Part shown: positions 22,346-26,738 of the stretch, in pieces | Layout of the letters: each line of letters opens with the position of its first letter | Position numbering within the stretch: the stretch's first letter is position 1 | Source of the DNA: CAZJNX01 sp964547415 | Lineage (GTDB): Bacteria; Pseudomonadota; Alphaproteobacteria; Rhizobiales; Amorphaceae | NCBI GenBank assembly: GCA_964547415.1 | Contig: CAZJNX010000035.1 | Location: forward strand, 1-26,738 | Reading direction: 5' to 3' | DNA length: 26,738 nucleotides | The notes under the pieces: model-generated | Database searches by the model: none | Told to the model about the DNA's origin: nothing | Seen by the model: only the letters and a program-made list of their open reading frames with translations | Translations under genes and position numbers: made by a program

Positions 22346-23406
22346 CGGAAGACACCGCTCCCGCCCCCGAGCCTCCGCGCGGGGAGGGCCGGCCCATCCT
22401 CGTCGACATCGCTCTCCAGGGCGGCGGCTCCCACGGCGCCTTCGCCTGGGGCGCCCTCGACCGCCTCCTCGATTTTGCCGACATCGAGGTGGAGGCGATC
22501 TCCGGCACCTCGGCGGGCGCCATGAACGCGGCCGTGTTCGCCCACGGCTTCGCCACCGGCGGGCGCGAGGGGGCGCGCACCGCGCTCAAGACGTTCTGGC
22601 GCAAGGTTTCGCGGGCGGCCGCCTGGGGCCCGTTCCAGCGCTCGCCGATGGACCGGATGCTCGGCAACTGGACCCTCGACAACTCGCCCCTGTACCTCGC
22701 CACCGACATCATGGCACGGCTCGTCTCCCCCTATGCCCTCGGCGGGGTGGGCGCGGCCTTCAACCCGCTGCGCGACATCCTGATCGAGACGATCGACTTC
22801 GAGGCCATCGCGAGCGGGCCGATCAAGCTGTTCATCACGGCCACTAACGTGCGCACGGGCCGCGGCCGCGTCTTCCGCAGCCACGAGATCACGGCCGACG
22901 TCCTGCTCGCGTCCGCGTGCCTGCCGTCCATGTACCAGGCGGTGGAGATCGACGGGGAGTTCTACTGGGACGGGGGCTTTTCTGGGAATCCGACCATGAC
23001 CCCGCTGGTGCGCGAGTGCGAGGCCCACGACACCTTTCTCGTCCAGATCAACCCGGTGGAGCGGCCCGAGATCCCGCGGACCGCGCGGGACATCGTCTCG
23101 CGTGTGAACGAGGTCTCCTTCAACGCCACGCTCCTGAAGGAGCTCAGGATGATCGCGATCCTGCGCCAGATCGCCGACCCCGGCAATTCGGAGGGGCGCC
23201 TGTGGGCGGAGATGCGCCTCCACCGCATCACCAGCGACATCATGGTGCAGCTCGGCGCCTCCTCCAAGCTAAACGCGGAGTGGGCGTTCCTGAAGATGCT
23301 GCGGGACGAGGGCCGCCGCGCCGCCGTCCGCTTCGAGGAGGCGCACGGCAAGGACGTGGGCGTGCGCTCCACCTTCGAGATCGAAAGCCTCCTGGAAGGG
23401 GTCTGA
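22342..23406 (+). CDS. patatin-like phospholipase/esterase
   Basis: This is a 354-residue serine hydrolase of the patatin family, which cleaves acyl esters of phospholipids or other lipids with a Ser-Asp dyad. The oxyanion loop is LQGGGSHGAF (about residues 25-34), the nucleophile elbow is GTSAG with S57, and the catalytic Asp is D210 in the DGG motif (YWDGGFSGNP). Both catalytic residues are intact. There is no signal peptide; it should be cytoplasmic. The start is preceded by AAGGAAG and overlaps the MFS stop. It is followed after three bases by a GntP-type symporter. In several alphaproteobacteria similar patatin proteins neighbour 3-hydroxybutyrate dehydrogenase or GntP genes, hinting at polyester or hydroxybutyrate metabolism. 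That link is from memory of gene neighbourhoods and no dehydrogenase is present here. Confidence 0.92.
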   Translation: MTEDTAPAPEPPRGEGRPILVDIALQGGGSHGAFAWGALDRLLDFADIEVEAISGTSAGAMNAAVFAHGFATGGREGARTALKTFWRKVSRAAAWGPFQRSPMDRMLGNWTLDNSPLYLATDIMARLVSPYALGGVGAAFNPLRDILIETIDFEAIASGPIKLFITATNVRTGRGRVFRSHEITADVLLASACLPSMYQAVEIDGEFYWDGGFSGNPTMTPLVRECEAHDTFLVQINPVERPEIPRTARDIVSRVNEVSFNATLLKELRMIAILRQIADPGNSEGRLWAEMRLHRITSDIMVQLGASSKLNAEWAFLKMLRDEGRRAAVRFEEAHGKDVGVRSTFEIESLLEGV

Positions 23407-23409
23407 GCC

Positions 23410-24855
23410 ATGGGCCTTCTCGGCATTCTCGCGGGTCTCGCCCTCCTGATGGCGCTCGCCTTCCGGGGCTGGACCATCCTTCTCCTCGCCCCCGTCGCCG
23501 CGCTGGTGGCGGCGGCCTTCTCCGGCGAGCCGCTGCTCGCCCACTGGACGCAGACCTTCATGGGGGCGGCGGCCGGGTTCGTCGCCCAGTTCTTTCCCCT
23601 CTTCCTGCTCGGCGCCCTGTTCGGCAAGCTGATGGAGGATTCGGGCGCGGTGGGCGCCATCGCCGACACCATGACGGTGAAGCTCGGGCCCGAGCGGGCG
23701 ATCCTCGCCGTCGTCCTCGCGGGCGCGCTCGTCACCTACGGGGGCGTGTCGCTGTTCGTGGCCCTGTTCGTGATCGCGCCCATGGGCGAGGCGCTGTTCC
23801 GCGCGGGCGCCGTGCCGCGGCGCCTCCTGCCCGCGGCGATCGCCCTCGGGACCATGACCTTCACCATGTCGGCCCTGCCCGGCACGCCCGCGATCCAGAA
23901 CGCCATCCCGATGCCCTTCTTCGGGACCACCGCCTTCGCTGCGCCCGGTCTCGGGATCATCGCCGCCCTCGTCATGTTCGGATTCGGCATGTGGTGGCTC
24001 ACCTTCCGCTCCCGGCAGGCGCGGGCCGCGGGGGAGGGGTTCGGGGACCCGCCGCCCGTCATCGCGCGGGACGAGGTGGCGCTTCGCGAGCTCGCCACCA
24101 CCGCGCGCGAGTTCGACCCGGCGGAGATCGGGGCGGGTGCCGTCGCCACAGAGCGGCCCTCCTTTGCGGTCGCGGTCCTGCCCCTCGTCGTGGTGATCGT
24201 CGTCAACCTCCTGATGGCCCAGGTGATCCTGCCGCGGCTCGACTTCGCCTTCCTGTCCGAGCCGCAGTGGGGGAGCACCTCCATCGGTGCCGTGGGCGGG
24301 GTGTGGGCGGTCGCGGTGGCGCTCGTGTCGGGCATCCTCGTCCTCGTCGCGACCGGCTGGCGGCGCCTGCCGGCGATCCGCGACAGCGTGGATGCGGGCT
24401 GCAACGCCTCGGTGCTGCCGATCCTGTCGGTGGCGAGCCTCGTGGGCTTCGGCGCGGTGGTGGCGGCGATGCCGGCGTTCGAGGCGGTGAAGGAGTGGGT
24501 GCTGGGGATCGGCGGGGGGCCGCTGGTGTCGCTGGCGGTCGCCACCAACGTGCTCGCCGCCCTCACCGGGTCCGCCTCGGGCGGCATGACCATCGCGCTC
24601 GAGGCGCTCGGGCCCACCTTCATGCAGATCTCGGCCGAAACGGGCCTGTCTCCCGAGCTCATGCACCGCGTCGCCGTGATCGCGTCCGGCACCCTCGACA
24701 GCCTGCCCCACAACGGCGCGGTGGTGACGCTGCTCGCCGTGTGCGGCACCACCCACGGCAAGAGCTACCTCGACGTGGTGATGGCGGCCGTGGTCGGCGC
24801 CCTCCTCGCCCTCGTCGTGGTGATCGTCCTTGGCGGGCTGGTCGGCTCGTTCTGA
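23410..24855 (+). CDS. GntP-family carboxylate:H+ symporter
   Basis: This 481-residue inner membrane protein has about 12-13 hydrophobic segments and the family blocks 'GALFGKLMEDSGAVGAIADT', LVTYGGVSLFVALFVIAPM, ALPGTPAIQNAIP, 'LTGSASGGMTIALEALGP' and the conserved DSLPHNGAVVTLL near residue 433. GntP relatives import gluconate, other hydroxyacids or, in some bacteria, D-beta-hydroxybutyrate. Here the polar loop at about 200-245 is longer than in gluconate permeases. The start lies three bases after the patatin stop, with GAAGGGG as ribosome site, so the two are cotranscribed. The neighbouring patatin hydrolase makes a hydroxyacid or fatty-acid-derived substrate reasonable, but gluconate cannot be excluded. 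Confidence 0.88.
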   Translation: MGLLGILAGLALLMALAFRGWTILLLAPVAALVAAAFSGEPLLAHWTQTFMGAAAGFVAQFFPLFLLGALFGKLMEDSGAVGAIADTMTVKLGPERAILAVVLAGALVTYGGVSLFVALFVIAPMGEALFRAGAVPRRLLPAAIALGTMTFTMSALPGTPAIQNAIPMPFFGTTAFAAPGLGIIAALVMFGFGMWWLTFRSRQARAAGEGFGDPPPVIARDEVALRELATTAREFDPAEIGAGAVATERPSFAVAVLPLVVVIVVNLLMAQVILPRLDFAFLSEPQWGSTSIGAVGGVWAVAVALVSGILVLVATGWRRLPAIRDSVDAGCNASVLPILSVASLVGFGAVVAAMPAFEAVKEWVLGIGGGPLVSLAVATNVLAALTGSASGGMTIALEALGPTFMQISAETGLSPELMHRVAVIASGTLDSLPHNGAVVTLLAVCGTTHGKSYLDVVMAAVVGALLALVVVIVLGGLVGSF

Positions 24856-25345
24856 GCGTCGCTGGCGGACGTCCTCGGGCGCCGGGGCCTTCCGGGCGGA
24901 CGCCGACCGGGTTCTGGCGGTCCCTCGCGCCGGCCCACGCCGTCCGCGCCGGGCCGGGGACCGCCCGCAGCTGGCGCGCCTTCCCCCGACCAGCCACGCG
25001 CAGGCGGGCGTACGCCTCCCGGCCCGCGTCTGTCCGGTCGGGTGACTGTCGGACCCGGTCGACGTCGTGCCGGGTGCGCGCGGCACGGCCGGGGCCTCGG
25101 ATGCGTCGAGGCGGCGAGCCCGCAGGCCGGTCGACCACCGTCGCCGACCGCTCGTCGGGGCGGGGGCGGGCGTTCCATCTCGCCTCGTCCTTCTCCGCCC
25201 CGTCTTCCTTGCCTGTCACCTCGCCTTCGACCGGCTGACCTCGGACACCTCGCGGGCGCCCCTCCGGTCACGGTGATCGGAATCGCGCCGAAGGCGTCTT
25301 GCGCCATCGTCGAGGCGGGGGTCTGCGACCACGAACGGGTGGAGA

Positions 25346-25379
25346 TCGGGGCCGGCCTTCGGTTCCAGGCCGGCCCCGA
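25346..25379. other. perfect 12-bp inverted repeat
   Basis: TCGGGGCCGGCC (25346-25357) and its exact complement (25368-25379) enclose a 10-base loop. It is the strongest stem-loop in the window apart from the protease/phasin palindrome. It sits 490 bases past the GntP stop and 324 bases beyond the RTX gene end, too far to be an obvious terminator for either. Confidence 0.6.
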
Positions 25380-25558
25380 CGATCAAGCTCGCCACCGACG
25401 CGGCGATGTCGCCGCGACGCTCGCACCCGCCGACGGGACGGTCCCGGCGTGGAGGTCCTTTGTCGTCGGTCGAAGGTTCTCCGCCGCCCGAGGCATCGTG
25501 ATCGTCTCCGTGCACGTTGGTGCGAACGATCGTCCGACTCGATCGGGACTGGTAACGA

Positions 25559-25580
25559 ACACGACGACCTGCCGTCGTGT
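25559..25580. other. 8-bp stem-loop
   Basis: ACACGACG and CGTCGTGT flank a six-base loop (ACCTGC). It could be part of a terminator cluster or a structured RNA with its neighbours. Confidence 0.35.
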
Positions 25581-25656
25581 CAGCCACTTGCGACTTGCCG
25601 TGCGCCCCCTCGGCATGTGCACCGGGAGCGCAAACTGCCAGCGGTTGCGCCACGCC

Positions 25657-25676
25657 GGCCCGGCGACGGCCGGGCC
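25657..25676 (-). terminator. candidate terminator of the RTX gene
   Basis: GGCCCGG and CCGGGCC pair across a six-base loop, 26 bases beyond the minus-strand stop of the RTX protein. It is GC-rich without a T-run. Confidence 0.45.
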
Positions 25677-25702
25677 TAAGGCACGTCTGGCCGGACCTGC
25701 CG

Positions 25703-26738
25703 TCAGACGAACAGGAAATCGTCGATCGTCAGCGGCGTTCCAGGGTCGAGTCGCGCCACGTCGACGGCATCCGCTCCGCCTGCGCCATCGGCATCCCAGG
25801 CGAGCGTGCCGCTGGTCCGGTCATAGACGAACTGCGCGTCGTCTCCAACCGCCGCCGCCCCCAAGGTCAAGACAGGCATGTTCGCCGTGTCGACCGTCAG
25901 TCCTGCGGCCGTGGCGCTGAACACGAGCAGATCCTCGCCGGTTGCGAAGGCCTCCACGATCCTCGGGCCCACGCCATCGGGTGTGATGGCGAACCGGGTC
26001 CCGAGTGGGGCATCGCCCTCGGCTTCCCCGCCCACCGCCGGCGCCGTGAACTGGACACCTGCGTAGCCCCCGGTGCCACCATCATCGTAGAAGAAAGTGC
26101 CTTCAGCGAACACGGTCTGCCCGTCGATCGTCTTGTTGACGGGTGTCTCTTCGACCGAGATCCCGACGATGCCGAGGTCGGCGAGCGACTGCAGCTCTCC
26201 GGCCTCGCTTAACCCGTTTCCGTTGAGATCCTGCCAGACCAGCAGATCGGCGAACGTGTCGTCTGCGGCATCGACCATGCCATCCAAATTGACGTCGAGC
26301 GATCGTAATGCCTCCATCGAGGTGCCGTAGCCGAAGCCGTTGAAGACTTCGGACAGAACCTCGGTGCCGTCTTCAATATTTTCTGAACCGTCGAGGTCGA
26401 CAACTAACACAGCGTCACCAGCTGAAGACCAAGTCAGATTTTCCGCATTGCCATCTGCATCCAAATCAAAATCTATAGTTCCGTCTAGGGATAGGCCATT
26501 GCCGTCAAGGTCGAGCACAATTGGATCGTTGCGTATCCCCAAAGCAACGCCGGCACCGTACGCAATGAGATTCGCACCATACGTGTCAGCTTCCGAAGAT
26601 GTAAAGCCGAGGGAGTTAGAGCGCGAATAAAGATCGTACGGGATCGTTGAGTAGATAACATATCCGTCCCCGTGGTCATATCCCACTGTACCGGTCCACG
26701 GTTTTGAGACAGGACTTTGGGTTAGGCGGCGTTCTGCA
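25703..26738 (-). CDS. RTX-type calcium-binding secreted protein, C-terminal part (cut by window edge)
   Basis: The frame is open to the window edge, so at least 344 residues are seen and the start lies outside; GTG at 26684-26686 is in frame but has no reason to be the start. The visible part has several EF-hand/dockerin-like Asp loops: DLDGNGLSLDG, DLDADGNAEN, DLDGSENIEDG, DVNLDGMVDAADD and DLNGNGLSEAGE. It continues with 'LADLGIVGISV', a beta-rich segment, and the RTX tail block 'FVYDRTSGTLAWDADGAGG' ending TIDDFLFV. That acidic-hydrophobic end is the usual type I secretion signal of RTX proteins. This is the C-terminal module of large hemolysin- or adhesin-like proteins, exported by an ABC/MFP/TolC system. 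Its upstream part is far more AT-rich than the window (about 47-50% GC at 26401-26640), which suggests foreign origin. Confidence 0.85.
   Translation of the reverse strand, partial: AERRLTQSPVSKPWTGTVGYDHGDGYVIYSTIPYDLYSRSNSLGFTSSEADTYGANLIAYGAGVALGIRNDPIVLDLDGNGLSLDGTIDFDLDADGNAENLTWSSAGDAVLVVDLDGSENIEDGTEVLSEVFNGFGYGTSMEALRSLDVNLDGMVDAADDTFADLLVWQDLNGNGLSEAGELQSLADLGIVGISVEETPVNKTIDGQTVFAEGTFFYDDGGTGGYAGVQFTAPAVGGEAEGDAPLGTRFAITPDGVGPRIVEAFATGEDLLVFSATAAGLTVDTANMPVLTLGAAAVGDDAQFVYDRTSGTLAWDADGAGGADAVDVARLDPGTPLTIDDFLFV

Larger units (their letters stand above)
24856..25702. other. 847-bp gene-free region with hairpins
   Basis: No recognisable gene was found on either strand. Two overlapping open frames exist but have no ribosome site and no domain. 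From about 25450 the GC content falls and the codon-phase signal is lost. It contains three hairpins listed separately and lies between the GntP gene and the end of the minus-strand RTX gene. It may contain a decayed gene or a small RNA; neither is shown. Confidence 0.5.

Noticed and set aside
25042..25700. Open frames on both strands in the right-hand spacer
   Set aside because: Neither strand gives a recognisable domain or a ribosome site, and the codon-phase signal fades along the frame, so I left it as gene-free.

Overview
The window looks like a chromosomal accessory region of a very GC-rich alphaproteobacterium. The codon third positions are nearly all G or C, and the content (phasin, a DUF6473-like domain fused to a sulfotransferase, RTX proteins, a YqjD/YqjE pair, a patatin/GntP pair) is what I would expect in Rhodobacterales-like marine or soil bacteria. 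The genus cannot be named from this sequence. No tRNA, rRNA, insertion sequence or CRISPR array was seen.

Left part (1-5300). A minus-strand pair encodes a DUF883 (YqjD/ElaB-like) membrane-anchored protein and a YqjE-like holin-family membrane protein. It is followed by a roughly 650 bp spacer with a possible small gene and a perfect TGTGA-N6-TCACA dyad. Next, on the plus strand, is a large secreted M10 (serralysin-like) metalloprotease with RTX calcium-binding repeats and an FG-GAP-like tail. A perfect 26 bp palindrome separates it from a convergent phasin gene.

Surface-glycan part (5370-12483). Two unusual two-domain sulfotransferases (methyltransferase-like + sulfotransferase, and DUF6473-like + sulfotransferase) form a minus-strand operon. 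Divergent from it are rfbA/rmlA (dTDP-glucose synthesis) and a large protein with two glycosyltransferase domains. Together they suggest a locus that makes and sulfates a surface or secreted glycan.

Peptide uptake part (12631-20462). A family 5 solute-binding protein, a DppB permease, a fused DppC-DppD permease/ATPase and a DppF ATPase form an oligopeptide/dipeptide importer operon. A 247 bp segment flanked by near-identical start/stop junctions sits in front of dppF. A convergent Lrp/AsnC regulator and a divergent, divergent-type gamma-glutamyltransferase-family Ntn-hydrolase follow, a set that fits peptide or gamma-glutamyl compound use.

Right part (20463-26738). A 680 bp gene-free spacer leads into a coupled operon of an MFS exporter, a patatin-like lipase and a GntP-type carboxylate symporter, probably concerned with hydroxybutyrate, polyester or lipid metabolism. 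After a second gene-free stretch of about 850 bp with several hairpins, the window ends inside a minus-strand RTX-type calcium-binding protein. The upstream part of that gene is far more AT-rich than the rest of the window, suggesting recent acquisition.
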